Assembly: GCF_016894385.1 (NCBI RefSeq)
Contig: NZ_CP069812.1
Span: forward strand, 868,001 to 932,000
From: Cupriavidus oxalaticus
GTDB taxonomy: Bacteria; Pseudomonadota; Gammaproteobacteria; Burkholderiales; Burkholderiaceae
DNA: 64,000 nucleotides
Direction of reading: 5' to 3'
The position numbers and the translations under genes were made by a program. Positions 35,333 through 44,349 of the stretch are shown piece by piece. The notes under the pieces are model-generated. The model made no database searches. It was not told the origin of the DNA and was given only the letters and a program-made list of their open reading frames with translations. How positions within the stretch are numbered: the stretch's first letter is position 1; the number at the start of each line of letters is the position of its first letter.

Positions 35333-36781
35333 TCACACGACGCGCGCCGGCTCGGGGGCCAAGGCAGAGAGTACCATTGCCAGCCGGTCGAGCGCCGGGT
35401 CGATGTCGAGCAGGTCGATGGCGCCGAAGCCGAGCAGCAGGCCGGCGCAGGTTGGCGGCGGCGTGACATAGAAGGGGTCAAGGGTGGCCAGTTCCAGGTC
35501 CGCGAGCCGTGCCATCGCCACCAGCGCGTCGCTGGCCACGGGCACGCGCAACCGCGCCGCCAGGTGAAAGCCCGCCATGGCCGGCAGGGCTTCGAGCCAC
35601 GGTGACAGGTCGCCGTGCAGCCGCGCCAGCAGCCGCGCGCGCCGCTGTGCATGGCGCGCGTGCGAGCGCCGGATATGGCGCAGCAGGTGTCCCTCCGACA
35701 GGAAGCGCGCCAGCGCCTGCTGGATCAGCGTCGGGGTGTACCAGTCCATCAGGTGCTTGACCTTGCGCGCCGCCGGCATCAGCCATGGCGGCACCACCAG
35801 GTAGCCGCCGCGCAGGCTGGCCAGCAGCGTCTTGGAAAACGTGCCCAGGTACACCACGCGCCCGTGGCGGTCCAGTGTCTGCAGCGCGTCCAGCGCTTGC
35901 CCGCCATAGCGGAACTCGCTGTCGTAATCGTCCTCCAGGATCACTGCGTGGCGGCGCGCGGCCCAGTCGAGCAGCGCCTGCCGCCGCGCCAGGCTCATCG
36001 GCACGCCCAGCGGCGACTGGTGCGACGGCGTGACGAAGACCAGTGTCGCCTCGCCGGGCAGCGCCTCCACCACCAGTCCTTCGCCGTCGACCGGCACCGG
36101 CACCACGCGCGCGCCCAGCCCCTGGAACAGCGCGCGCGCCATCGGGTAGCCGGGATCCTCCATGGCCACCGCGGCGCCCGGCCCCAGCAGCAGCCGGGCG
36201 GCCAGGTCGATGCCCTGCTGCGCGCCGCCGGTGACCAGGATGTCGGTGGGCGCACTCTGCACGCCACGGGTGAAGGCGATATGGGTGGCAATGGCCTGCC
36301 GCAGCGGCATCTCGCCGGCCGGGTCGGCGGGGCCGGGCGGGCGCTGCCGCTCCGCCGCCAGTGCCGCGCGCACGCAGCGCGACCAGGCTTCGTGCGGGAA
36401 GCGCGCGGCATCGGACTGGCCCGGCTGGAAGGCATAGCGCGCACCACTGACCGGCCCGAGGAAGGGCGTCTCGACCGCCATCCAGCGCTGCACCGCCGGC
36501 GGCAGCACCGGCGCGGCGGCGATGCGCACCGGCTTGCGCGCCAGCCCCTCGGCAACATAGGTGCCGTCGCCGACGCGGGCGTGCAGCCAGCCCTCCGCCA
36601 CCAGCCGCTCGTAGGCGGTGGTCACGGTCTTGCGCGCGACGCCCAGCTGCGTGCCGAGCAGCCGCGTGGGCGGCATGCGCGCGCCGGCTTCCAGGCGCCC
36701 GGCCTGGATGGCGTCGCGGATCTGGTGGACGATCTGCGCGGTCAGGTCGCCGGCGTGGTCCAGCGCGAGATGGAGCTCCAT
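35333..36781 (-). CDS. MocR-family (GntR-aminotransferase fusion) regulator
   Basis: A 482-residue PLP-dependent regulator. Residues about 10-75 form a GntR winged helix (RMPPTRLLGTQLGVARKTV). The rest is a class I aminotransferase fold with a PLP lysine in YLGTFSKTL (Lys317) and LEDDYDSEFRY. The start at 36781 is chosen because an earlier frame (36883) spans the divergent promoter. It is divergent, with 144 bp between starts, from a carboxymuconolactone-decarboxylase-like gene, its most likely target. Confidence 0.92.
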   Translation of the reverse strand: MELHLALDHAGDLTAQIVHQIRDAIQAGRLEAGARMPPTRLLGTQLGVARKTVTTAYERLVAEGWLHARVGDGTYVAEGLARKPVRIAAAPVLPPAVQRWMAVETPFLGPVSGARYAFQPGQSDAARFPHEAWSRCVRAALAAERQRPPGPADPAGEMPLRQAIATHIAFTRGVQSAPTDILVTGGAQQGIDLAARLLLGPGAAVAMEDPGYPMARALFQGLGARVVPVPVDGEGLVVEALPGEATLVFVTPSHQSPLGVPMSLARRQALLDWAARRHAVILEDDYDSEFRYGGQALDALQTLDRHGRVVYLGTFSKTLLASLRGGYLVVPPWLMPAARKVKHLMDWYTPTLIQQALARFLSEGHLLRHIRRSHARHAQRRARLLARLHGDLSPWLEALPAMAGFHLAARLRVPVASDALVAMARLADLELATLDPFYVTPPPTCAGLLLGFGAIDLLDIDPALDRLAMVLSALAPEPARVV

Positions 36782-36925
36782 GGTCGTTGTCCGAAATTGG
36801 TCTACCAAGTTTGACGCAAATTGGCAGTGTACGGAGCCAATCGCGAAGCCTATCGTTGAGTCCAACGGGCCAGCGCCCGCCAATCACTCAACTCAATCAC
36901 TCAACCGGATCCCTGGAGAATCGAC

Positions 36926-37369
36926 ATGGAAGAACGCATGAACTGGCAAGACGTGGCCCCTGACGCCTACAAGGCCATGATCGGCGTGGAGATCTACATT
37001 GCCCGCTGCGGGCTGGAAAACAGCCTGAAGGAGCTGGTGAAGATCCGTGCCTCGCAGATCAACGGCTGTGCCTTCTGCCTCGACATGCACGTGACCGACG
37101 CGCGCAAGCACGGCGAGAGCGATCGCCGCCTGAGCCTGCTGCCGGCATGGCGCGAAGTGAGCTGGTTCACCGCGCGCGAGCGTGCCGCGCTGGCGTGGAC
37201 CGAGGCGCTGACGCTGCTGCCGCAGAGCCAGGCGCCTGACGCCGACTACAACGCGGTGCGCGAGCAGTTCTCGGAAAAGGAAATTGCCGACCTGACCCTG
37301 CTGATCTCGATGATCAATGCGTGGAACCGCTTCGGCGTCGGTTTCCGCCGCCAGCCGCCGGCGCTCTGA
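36926..37369 (+). CDS. Carboxymuconolactone decarboxylase/AhpD-like protein
   Basis: A 147-residue protein of the AhpD-like family. It has the redox motif CAFC (Cys48, Cys51) followed by DMHVTDARKHGE (His55 and later His62), the pattern of alkylhydroperoxidase-like members. It would reduce peroxides or act as a thiol carrier in the cytoplasm. Next to a divergent MocR regulator, it is probably induced by that protein. Confidence 0.92.
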   Translation: MEERMNWQDVAPDAYKAMIGVEIYIARCGLENSLKELVKIRASQINGCAFCLDMHVTDARKHGESDRRLSLLPAWREVSWFTARERAALAWTEALTLLPQSQAPDADYNAVREQFSEKEIADLTLLISMINAWNRFGVGFRRQPPAL

Positions 37370-37505
37370 CCGCAGCACCACGGTTCGCAGCGCCACAGTT
37401 GCCGCCGCGGCCGGTCGATTGACAAGCCGCGGCGCGCTGCATTAGCTTGTGCCACAGAAGCTGCACATATGGCACAACCGCCGGCGCGCCGGCAGGGGAG
37501 GCATC

Positions 37506-38978
37506 GTGGCGATACGGCAAGACGCGGAAACGGATGGCGGCCCGGGAAGGGACCCGGCAAGCGGCGCGGATCCCCAGGATGCCGTCGAGGTGCGCCGCGA
37601 TCGCGGCAAGGCCGTTCGCCAGCAGGTGCCACGCGGGGCGCACGAGGCGCTGGGCAACCTGGACCGCGATCCCGTCAAGCTGCTCGAGATCAGCAGCGAG
37701 GGGCGCGTGCCCCGGCTGGTGCCGCTGCGCTACGGCCGCATGCTGGAATCGCCGTTCGCCTTCTACCGCGGCACCGCCATCATCCAGGCGCACGACCTCG
37801 CCGGCACGCCCGACACGGGCCTGACCATGCAGGTCTGCGGCGATGCCCATGTGGCCAACTTCGGGGGCTATGCCACACCCGAACGCGCGCTGCTGTTCGA
37901 CCTCAACGATTTCGACGAAACCAGCCCCGGTCCGTGGGAATGGGACCTGAAGCGGCTGTGCGCCAGCTTCGTGGTGGCTGCGCGCCATTTGCGCCATCCC
38001 GCCGACACCGCCGACGACCTGGTGCGCCAGGCGGCGCGCAGCTACCGGGACCGGATGCAGGCCTACGCCGGGATGGGCATGCTCGACACCTGGTACGACC
38101 GCATCACCTTCGAGCGGCTGCTGGACGAAGAGACCTCGCCCAATGTGCAGAAACGCATCCGCCGCGGCATCGAGCGCGCGGCCGACCGTACCCACGAAAC
38201 GCTGCTGCCCAAGCTGGCCGAACGCGTCGAAGGCCGCTGGCGGATCCTGGACGCGCCTCCCGCCGTGTTTCATGTACGCGGCAAGCAGACGCTGTTCGAT
38301 CCGGGCGACGACTGGCTGACCGCGGCAGATCCCGAACAGACGCTGGAACAGTCGTTCAAGGACTACCTGTCGACGCTGGCGCCCGACCGGCGCCGGCTGC
38401 TGGGCCACTTCACGCGCCACGACCAGGCCTTCAAGGTGGTCGGGGTCGGCAGCGTCGGCACGCGCTGCATGATCCTGCTGATGGTCGACCAGCACGACAA
38501 GCCGCTGTTCCTCCAGGTCAAGGAAGCCAGGCGCTCGGTGGTGGCGCGCTTTTTCAAGGGGCCGCAGGCGGCGCACGAGGGGCGCCGCGTGGTCGAGGGC
38601 CAGCGCCTGATGCAGGCGGCCAGCGACCTGTTCCTGGGCTGGACCAAGGGGCCGTTCGGGCGGCACTTTTACATGCGGCAGTTGCGCGACATGAAGCTCT
38701 CGCCCCAGCTCGAACTGATGGATGCGGAAGTCTTCGGCCGCTACGCCGCGCTGTGCGGCTGGGTGCTGGCGCGGGCGCATGCCAAGGGCAGCGGGCTGGC
38801 CGCCGAGGTCAGCGGCTACCTGGGGCGCAGCGACCGGATGACCGATGCGATGGTAGGCTACGCCAATGGCTATGCCGACCAGGTCGAGCGCGACTATGGG
38901 CAGTTCGTCGCCGCGTGCCGGTCGGGCCGTCTGGAGGCGCGCACCGACGCCGACATGGCGGGGGAATTCCGCGTATAG
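37506..38978 (+). CDS. DUF2252 family protein
   Basis: A 490-residue protein with family blocks RMLESPFAFYRGTA, CGDAHVANFGGYA, FDLNDFDETSPGPWEWDLKR and KEARRSVVARF. DUF2252 proteins are kinase-like in fold (aminoglycoside-phosphotransferase relatives) but of unknown function. The GTG at 37506 has GGGGAGG upstream and is preferred over an ATG at 37449 lacking one. The following small gene is 35 bp away and may be co-transcribed. Confidence 0.9.
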   Translation: MAIRQDAETDGGPGRDPASGADPQDAVEVRRDRGKAVRQQVPRGAHEALGNLDRDPVKLLEISSEGRVPRLVPLRYGRMLESPFAFYRGTAIIQAHDLAGTPDTGLTMQVCGDAHVANFGGYATPERALLFDLNDFDETSPGPWEWDLKRLCASFVVAARHLRHPADTADDLVRQAARSYRDRMQAYAGMGMLDTWYDRITFERLLDEETSPNVQKRIRRGIERAADRTHETLLPKLAERVEGRWRILDAPPAVFHVRGKQTLFDPGDDWLTAADPEQTLEQSFKDYLSTLAPDRRRLLGHFTRHDQAFKVVGVGSVGTRCMILLMVDQHDKPLFLQVKEARRSVVARFFKGPQAAHEGRRVVEGQRLMQAASDLFLGWTKGPFGRHFYMRQLRDMKLSPQLELMDAEVFGRYAALCGWVLARAHAKGSGLAAEVSGYLGRSDRMTDAMVGYANGYADQVERDYGQFVAACRSGRLEARTDADMAGEFRV

Positions 38979-39013
38979 CAACGTTGCGTTCACGCTTTGC
39001 CAGGAGTCTGCCC

Positions 39014-39337
39014 ATGACAGAAGACACCCTGCTGCAACTGATGGCCGAGGTCGAGAAGGAAGACCCGATCGACTACGCCGACCTGCCGTTCGATGACCGC
39101 GCGCTGCGCCAGCTGGCCTGCCGGCTGATCGCGGAGCGCTCGGAGCAGATGGAAGCGTCCGGCATGCCGATGGAAGCGCTGCTGGCCACGATGTGGGCCT
39201 CGACCGCGAAGCTGGTGCTCGAGAACCTGGTGCTCAACGCCCGCCTGCTGACGCTGCAGGGCATGCCCGAAGATGCCCAGGCACTGATCGACCGGATTGC
39301 GCGCCAGTCGCGCGGCGGGCCCGATCGCGAGTCCTGA
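39014..39337 (+). CDS. Small hypothetical protein downstream of DUF2252
   Basis: A 107-residue acidic, predicted helical protein (MTEDTLLQLMAEVEKEDPID, then a long helix MEALLATMWASTAKLVLENL). AGGAG precedes the ATG. No recognised domain; it could be an accessory of the DUF2252 protein, judging only from spacing. Confidence 0.7.
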   Translation: MTEDTLLQLMAEVEKEDPIDYADLPFDDRALRQLACRLIAERSEQMEASGMPMEALLATMWASTAKLVLENLVLNARLLTLQGMPEDAQALIDRIARQSRGGPDRES

Positions 39338-39475
39338 CAGCCTCCCGTTGCGATGTGCCGCAGTCACCACTGTCTGCGGTGCGCCGTCCATTTCGCTAAA
39401 ATACCGGTTTTCGCCCAGCCGGCCCGCCGCGCCCGTCATCGTGCGCGCCAGGGCGGCCAACCAGGAGGATTTCGG

Positions 39476-40378
39476 GTGATCAAGTGGATAATCGTCGCGG
39501 GCTACCTCGGTGCCATCCTGTATGTGCACTTCCGCGGCAAGGTAAGGCTGAAGATCTGGCGCCAGCTGCTGGACCATTCGGCGCTGGTCGCGCCGATCAA
39601 CTGCTTCATGTACGCGTTCTCGGGCGTGCCGCGCACGCCATATATCCCGGTCGATCGTTTCCCGGACCTGGAGAAGCTGCGCGCCGCGTGGCCGGAGATC
39701 CGCGACGAAGGCCTGGCGCTGGCCGCGATGCGCAAGATCAAGGCCGCGGACAAGAACGACGACGCCGGCTTCAATTCGTTCTTCAAGTACGGCTGGAAGC
39801 GCTTCTACCTGAAGTGGTACGAGGCCCAGCACCCGTCCGCCGAAGTGCTGTGCCCCAAGACCGTGGCGCTGCTGCGCGAGCTGCCGAGCGTGAAGGCCGC
39901 GATGTTCGCCGAGCTGCCGCCGGGCGGCAAGCTCAATCCGCACCGCGACCCGTTCGCCGGCTCGCTGCGCTACCACCTGGGCTTGTCCACGCCCAACGAT
40001 GACCGCTGCTTCATCGAGGTCGACGGCGAGCGCCACAGCTGGCGCGACGGCGAGGGCGTGGTGTTCGACGAGACCTACCTGCACTGGGCCGAGAACCGCA
40101 GCGACGCCAACCGGCTGATCCTGTTCTGCGATATCGAGCGGCCGATGCGCTATGGCTGGGCCGCCAGGTTCAACCACTGGATGGGCCGCAAGGTCATGAC
40201 CGCGGCCAGCTCGCCCAACGACGAGCACGACCAGACCGGCATGATCAACAAGCTGTTCCGCTTTGTCTGGCTGGGCGGGCAATATCGCCGCCGCTTCAAG
40301 GCGTGGAACCGCCAGCTGTACTACGTGGCGAAGTTCGGGCTGATCGTGGGGGGCGTGGCGCTGGTCATCTTCCTGTAG
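39476..40378 (+). CDS. lpxO: Aspartyl/asparaginyl beta-hydroxylase family, LpxO-like lipid A hydroxylase
   Basis: A 300-residue Fe(II)/2-oxoglutarate enzyme anchored by an N-terminal membrane helix (IIVAGYLGAILYVHF) and ending in another hydrophobic segment. It has HRDPFAGSLRYHLGL (His-x-Asp plus family block) and HWAENRSDANRLILFCD. LpxO hydroxylates secondary acyl chains of lipid A at the inner membrane. The GTG start at 39476 has AGGAGG upstream. The terminator that once followed it was split by a MITE insertion. Confidence 0.88.
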   Translation: MIKWIIVAGYLGAILYVHFRGKVRLKIWRQLLDHSALVAPINCFMYAFSGVPRTPYIPVDRFPDLEKLRAAWPEIRDEGLALAAMRKIKAADKNDDAGFNSFFKYGWKRFYLKWYEAQHPSAEVLCPKTVALLRELPSVKAAMFAELPPGGKLNPHRDPFAGSLRYHLGLSTPNDDRCFIEVDGERHSWRDGEGVVFDETYLHWAENRSDANRLILFCDIERPMRYGWAARFNHWMGRKVMTAASSPNDEHDQTGMINKLFRFVWLGGQYRRRFKAWNRQLYYVAKFGLIVGGVALVIFL

Positions 40379-40403
40379 TACGCGATGTCATCAGCAAAAG
40401 AGC

Positions 40404-40551
40404 CGGCGCAAGCCGTAATACCGTTCAGTTAATGCATCAAGCACCACTGTCATTCCCGCGCAGGCGGGAATCCAGCGTCTTTTGAAGTCACTGGGTTCCC
40501 GCCTTCGCGGGAACGACAGTGGTTAACTGAACAGCATTACGGCGCAAGCCG
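40404..40551 (+). mobile_element. MITE-like element 1 (124 bp) with 12-bp target duplication in a terminator loop
   Basis: The element is 40416-40539. The left end TAATACCGTTCAGTTAA and the right end TTAACTGAACAGCATTA are near-perfect inverted repeats. Inside are two dRS3-like hairpins, ATTCCCGCGCAGGCGGGAAT (40452-40471) and GTTCCCGCCTTCGCGGGAAC (40495-40514). CGGCGCAAGCCG is duplicated on both sides (40404-40415, 40540-40551). Removing the element and one copy restores the hairpin AAAAGAGCCGGC-GCAA-GCCGGCTCTTTT, so the insertion is at the apex of a bidirectional terminator between lpxO and the cyclase gene. It encodes no protein. Confidence 0.9.
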
Positions 40552-40572
40552 GCTCTTTTGCGTCGGGTTGCT

Positions 40573-42084
40573 TCAGTTCTCGCGCCGACGCTCCTTGCCC
40601 AGCGCCTCGTAGTGCGCGCGCTTGGCTTCGTACATGCGGCTGTCGGCCACCTTGACCGCGTCGGTGAGGCGCTCGCCCTGCACGCAGGTGGCGTGGCCGA
40701 TGGAAAAGCTCAGGCGCACGCCGGGATAGAAGGTGTTGTTCAGCTCGACCACCTTTTCGATCTGCTCGACCACCGTGGCGGCGCCGCGCTCGTCGCGGCC
40801 GGGCAGCAGCACCATGAATTCGTCGCCGCCGATGCGCGCCACGCAGGCCTGCTCGCCCACCGCCTTCTTCAGCACCTCGCCGGTGCGGCGCAGCAGGCCA
40901 TCGCCGTCGCCGTGGCCGAACTGGTCGTTGACCACCTTGAGCCCGTTCAGGTCCACCGCCACCACGCTGACCGGCCACGGGCCCTTGCGGCCCAGCCGCG
41001 ACAGTTCGTCTTCGTAGTAGGCGCGGTTGTAGAGCTTGGTCAGCACGTCGTGCTTGCCCAGGAATTCAACATAGGCCTCGGCCTTCTTGCGCGCGGTGAT
41101 ATCGGTCAGCGACACCAGCACCTGGTCCCAGTCGGCCTCGCAGCCGGGGAAGACCGACCACTGCATGAAGACGTCGACCTGGCGGCCGTCGAGCGCGTAG
41201 TTGATGACCTCGCGCTGCTGCCACAGCTTTTCGTGCCAGAGGTCGATCAGCTGCTCGGCGAAATGGATGCGCATGTCGTCGCGGAACACGTCGCCCAGGC
41301 GCGACAGCAGGATCTCCCTGGACTCGGCGCCGAACATCAGCAGCGTCTGCCGGTTGACGTCGAGCACGCGGATCTCCTGCATGCAGCGCGAGACGAAGTC
41401 CGGATGCACGTTGAGGAAGGTGCGGAAGTCGGTGATGCCGGCCGCGCGCACTTCATCGAGCAGCACCTTGACCGCGCTGAAGTCTTCCACCCACAGCGAC
41501 ACCGGCGAGTGCTCGAACAGGCCGACGGCGTATTGCTCGCTGCGGCGCAAGTCGCGTTCGGTGCGCGCGCGCGCGGTGATGTCCTCGATCGACAGCAGCA
41601 CGCGCTCCCATGTGCCTTCATGGCCGGGCATCACCGTGGCTTCGAGCCGGATGTCGAGGCGTTCGCCGTCCAGCGTGTAGTTGACGGTCTGGCTGGCGAA
41701 GCGGTTGGCGCCGTCCCAGAGCTGGCCGAGTTCTTCCACGTGCTGGTCGAACATGTCGTCGCGGAAGACCGTCTCGAGGTTGGCGACGAGGTCGTCGAGG
41801 TCGGCCGCATGGAACAGGTCGAGCGTGCGCTGGTTGACGTCGATCACGCGGATCAGCGACGAACACTGCGCCACCTGGTGCGGATTGGCGCGCAGGTAGG
41901 CGCGCAGGTCGGTGACCCCGTCGCGGCGCAGTTGTTCGAAATGCACCCGCACGTCGCTGAAGTCTTCCAGCCACAGTGACACGGGGGCGAGTCGGAACAG
42001 CGTCCGGTAATCGTCGAGGCTGTTGTCCGGCCCGGTGCCGACAGGGCGGTTGCGCGATGCCGCGGATAGACTGCTCAAGGCCAC
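40573..42084 (-). CDS. Diguanylate cyclase with duplicated PAS-like sensory domains
   Basis: A 503-residue protein with two homologous PAS-type modules (both contain APVSLW or SPVSLWVEDFS, then VFRDDM, then ITAR) and a C-terminal GGDEF domain with the intact active site RIGGDEF. No RxxD inhibitory site is seen five residues upstream, so product feedback may be absent. The GTG at 42084 has AAAGGAGA upstream and is preferred over an ATG at 42171. No membrane helices: a cytoplasmic c-di-GMP synthase. Confidence 0.9.
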   Translation of the reverse strand: MALSSLSAASRNRPVGTGPDNSLDDYRTLFRLAPVSLWLEDFSDVRVHFEQLRRDGVTDLRAYLRANPHQVAQCSSLIRVIDVNQRTLDLFHAADLDDLVANLETVFRDDMFDQHVEELGQLWDGANRFASQTVNYTLDGERLDIRLEATVMPGHEGTWERVLLSIEDITARARTERDLRRSEQYAVGLFEHSPVSLWVEDFSAVKVLLDEVRAAGITDFRTFLNVHPDFVSRCMQEIRVLDVNRQTLLMFGAESREILLSRLGDVFRDDMRIHFAEQLIDLWHEKLWQQREVINYALDGRQVDVFMQWSVFPGCEADWDQVLVSLTDITARKKAEAYVEFLGKHDVLTKLYNRAYYEDELSRLGRKGPWPVSVVAVDLNGLKVVNDQFGHGDGDGLLRRTGEVLKKAVGEQACVARIGGDEFMVLLPGRDERGAATVVEQIEKVVELNNTFYPGVRLSFSIGHATCVQGERLTDAVKVADSRMYEAKRAHYEALGKERRREN

Positions 42085-42280
42085 TCTCCTTTGTTCTTGT
42101 TCCCGTCTGGTGGCGGGGCCTGGCAGCGTTTCCGGGAACCAGCCGGGGCCAAGGCCGCCGCGCCAGCGCATTAGGATAGGCGAGGCGGCGCCAAATGGGG
42201 CAAACGGGGCGTAAAAAGCAGGTCAATCCGGTCGCGCGGTCGCGCGCGTGTTGCAAAAATGCGCGTGGCCCCGCGCGCGG

Positions 42281-43717
42281 CTAGCCGGCCAGGCGGTGCA
42301 CAATGCCGGCCAGCGTGGCCAGTGCCCGCTCGATCTGCGCCGAGCGCGGCGTGCCGCAGTTGATGCGCAGGCAATGGTCGAAGCGCCCGGCGTTGGAGAA
42401 CATCACCCCGGGCATCACGCGGATGCCAGCCTGCAGCGCCTGGTCGAACACCGCCTCGGACGATACCTGCGCGGGCATCTCGACCCACAGGTGCATGCCG
42501 CCGCGCGGCGCACCCAGCCGTGTGCCCGCCGGAAAGCTGGCCGCCACCGCCTGCGCGAACCATTCGCGCTGCAGCTGCAGCCGCGTGCGCAGACGGCGCA
42601 GGTGCCGTTCATGCGCGCCGCTGGCGAGGAAGTCCGCCGCGGCCATCTGCGACAGCATCTCGTTGGGCCGCGACAGCCCGAACTTGAGCATTTCGACGCG
42701 CGGCTGCCATTTGCCGGCAGCGATCCAGCCGAGCCGCATGCCCGGCGCCAGCACCTTGTGCAGCGAGGCGCAGTGGATCACGTTGCCGCTGCCATCCCAG
42801 GCCTTGGCCGCCGCCGGCTGGGTATCGCCGTCGGCGGTGGCGGAGAAGCAGTCGTCCTCGATCAGCGCGATGCCGCGCGCCTCGCACCACTGCACCAGCC
42901 GCGCCTTGTGCGCGTCCGGCATGATGCAGCCGAGCGGGTTCTGCAGGTTGGGCACCACCGCCACCGCGCGGATATTGTCGTAGTGCTGCGCCGCCAGCTC
43001 GAGCGCCTCGAGCGAGATCCCGGTCTGCGGGCTGCACGGGATTTCCAGCGCGCGCATGCCGAGGCTTTCGAGGATCTGCAGCAGGCCGTAGTAGGTGGGA
43101 GACTCCACCGCGATCACGTCGCCCGGGCCGGCCACCGCGCGCAACGCCAGGTTGAGCGCCTCGGTGCAGCCGTGCGTGATGACGATCTCCTCCGGCGCCA
43201 GCTGCATCCGCGCGTGCAGCGCCTGGCGCGCGATGGCGCCGCGCAGCGGCGCATGGCCTTCCGGCTCGACCGCCTCGGCGAACAGCATCGGATGCCGGCG
43301 CAGGGCGCGCGCCGCGGCGCCGCGCAGCGCATCGGCGGGATAGAGCGAGGGCGCGCAGTAGGCACCGCCCAGGTTGGTATGGACATGCTGGTGCTGGCTG
43401 CGGGCCAGCAGTCCCGAAATGCGCTGGTGGATGCCGACGTACTGCGCGGGGTCGGGCAGCGCGGCGTCGGGTTCGGTCAGCGGTGCCAGCGGCGCGCGCA
43501 GCGGCGCCGAAACAAAATAGCCGGCGCGCGGACGGGCTTCGAGCAGGCCGTCGCTCTCCAGCTGGCGGCAGGCCTGCAGCGCCGTGGACAGGCTGACGCC
43601 GTGCAGTCCCATCAGCGCGCGCACGGACGGCATGCGGTCGCCGGCGGTCAGCGTGCCGGATTCGATGGCGCGGCGGTAGTGGCCGGCAACCTGGCGGTAG
43701 AGCGGGGTGGATTCCAT
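42281..43717 (-). CDS. MocR/PdxR-type GntR-aminotransferase regulator
   Basis: A 478-residue regulator with a GntR winged helix at the N-terminus (STPLYRQVAGHYRRAIESG, RMPSVRALMGLHGVSLST) and an aminotransferase-like domain carrying PLP Lys321 (CASLHKVLAPGMRLGW) and VVPNLQNPLGCIM. It is divergent from a DUF2917-like gene; the 175-bp gap between the two starts holds the likely promoters. Its target and effector are unknown. Confidence 0.92.
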   Translation of the reverse strand: MESTPLYRQVAGHYRRAIESGTLTAGDRMPSVRALMGLHGVSLSTALQACRQLESDGLLEARPRAGYFVSAPLRAPLAPLTEPDAALPDPAQYVGIHQRISGLLARSQHQHVHTNLGGAYCAPSLYPADALRGAAARALRRHPMLFAEAVEPEGHAPLRGAIARQALHARMQLAPEEIVITHGCTEALNLALRAVAGPGDVIAVESPTYYGLLQILESLGMRALEIPCSPQTGISLEALELAAQHYDNIRAVAVVPNLQNPLGCIMPDAHKARLVQWCEARGIALIEDDCFSATADGDTQPAAAKAWDGSGNVIHCASLHKVLAPGMRLGWIAAGKWQPRVEMLKFGLSRPNEMLSQMAAADFLASGAHERHLRRLRTRLQLQREWFAQAVAASFPAGTRLGAPRGGMHLWVEMPAQVSSEAVFDQALQAGIRVMPGVMFSNAGRFDHCLRINCGTPRSAQIERALATLAGIVHRLAG

Positions 43718-43892
43718 GGCGGCATGGTGGCGCGGTTGGCCATCGGGGTACAGATACAGAGGCGGGGCGCCTGTATCGTAACAGTCCCGATTTTGTCCTG
43801 CTGTTCCGGTAGAGGTTGCGCGGGGATGTGCCTGCCGCTTGCTGGGGCCCGCCGATAGGCTGGAGGCCTGAATCTGTTACCGGAGCCAAGCC

Positions 43893-44282
43893 ATGCCAAG
43901 CGTATCGATCGACACTTCAGGGCGCGTCTTGCCGGCGTCCGCCACGCGCCTGTCCGCCGGACAATGCCTGCAGCTGTGCGTGCCGGCCGGCACGGTGCTG
44001 CATGCCGGCGCCGGCCGGATCGAGGTCAGCGGGCCGCCGCAATGGCTGGCCGAAAGCTGGCACGTCCCGCGCTGGCGCCTGCGCGCGGGCGAGACGCTGG
44101 CCATACCGGCGCGTGGCTGGCTGCAGGTCGTGGCGCGCGGCGACGCCGCCTTCACCATCGCCATGCCGCTCGGCGTGATCGACCGCCTGGCGGGCCTGCT
44201 GGCGTGGCGCAGGCGCCGCGTGCCGTCGCCATGGCGGCACCGGCCGCAACCGATTGCCGACCCGGCGCCGGAAAAACTATAA
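43893..44282 (+). CDS. DUF2917-like small protein
   Basis: A 129-residue protein, probably a small all-beta barrel (LSAGQCLQLCVPAGTVLHAG, RLRAGETLAIPARGWLQVVA, FTIAMP) with a basic tail RRRRVPSPWRHR. I assign it tentatively to DUF2917. GGAG lies upstream of the ATG. It is divergent from a MocR gene, and such pairs are frequent in this lineage. Confidence 0.72.
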   Translation: MPSVSIDTSGRVLPASATRLSAGQCLQLCVPAGTVLHAGAGRIEVSGPPQWLAESWHVPRWRLRAGETLAIPARGWLQVVARGDAAFTIAMPLGVIDRLAGLLAWRRRRVPSPWRHRPQPIADPAPEKL

Positions 44283-44349
44283 AATTGCGCTCCGGCCGGC
44301 CTGGCACATTGGTGTGCCCAACCCCCCGGCCGCAGTTCCCGGGTTCCCC

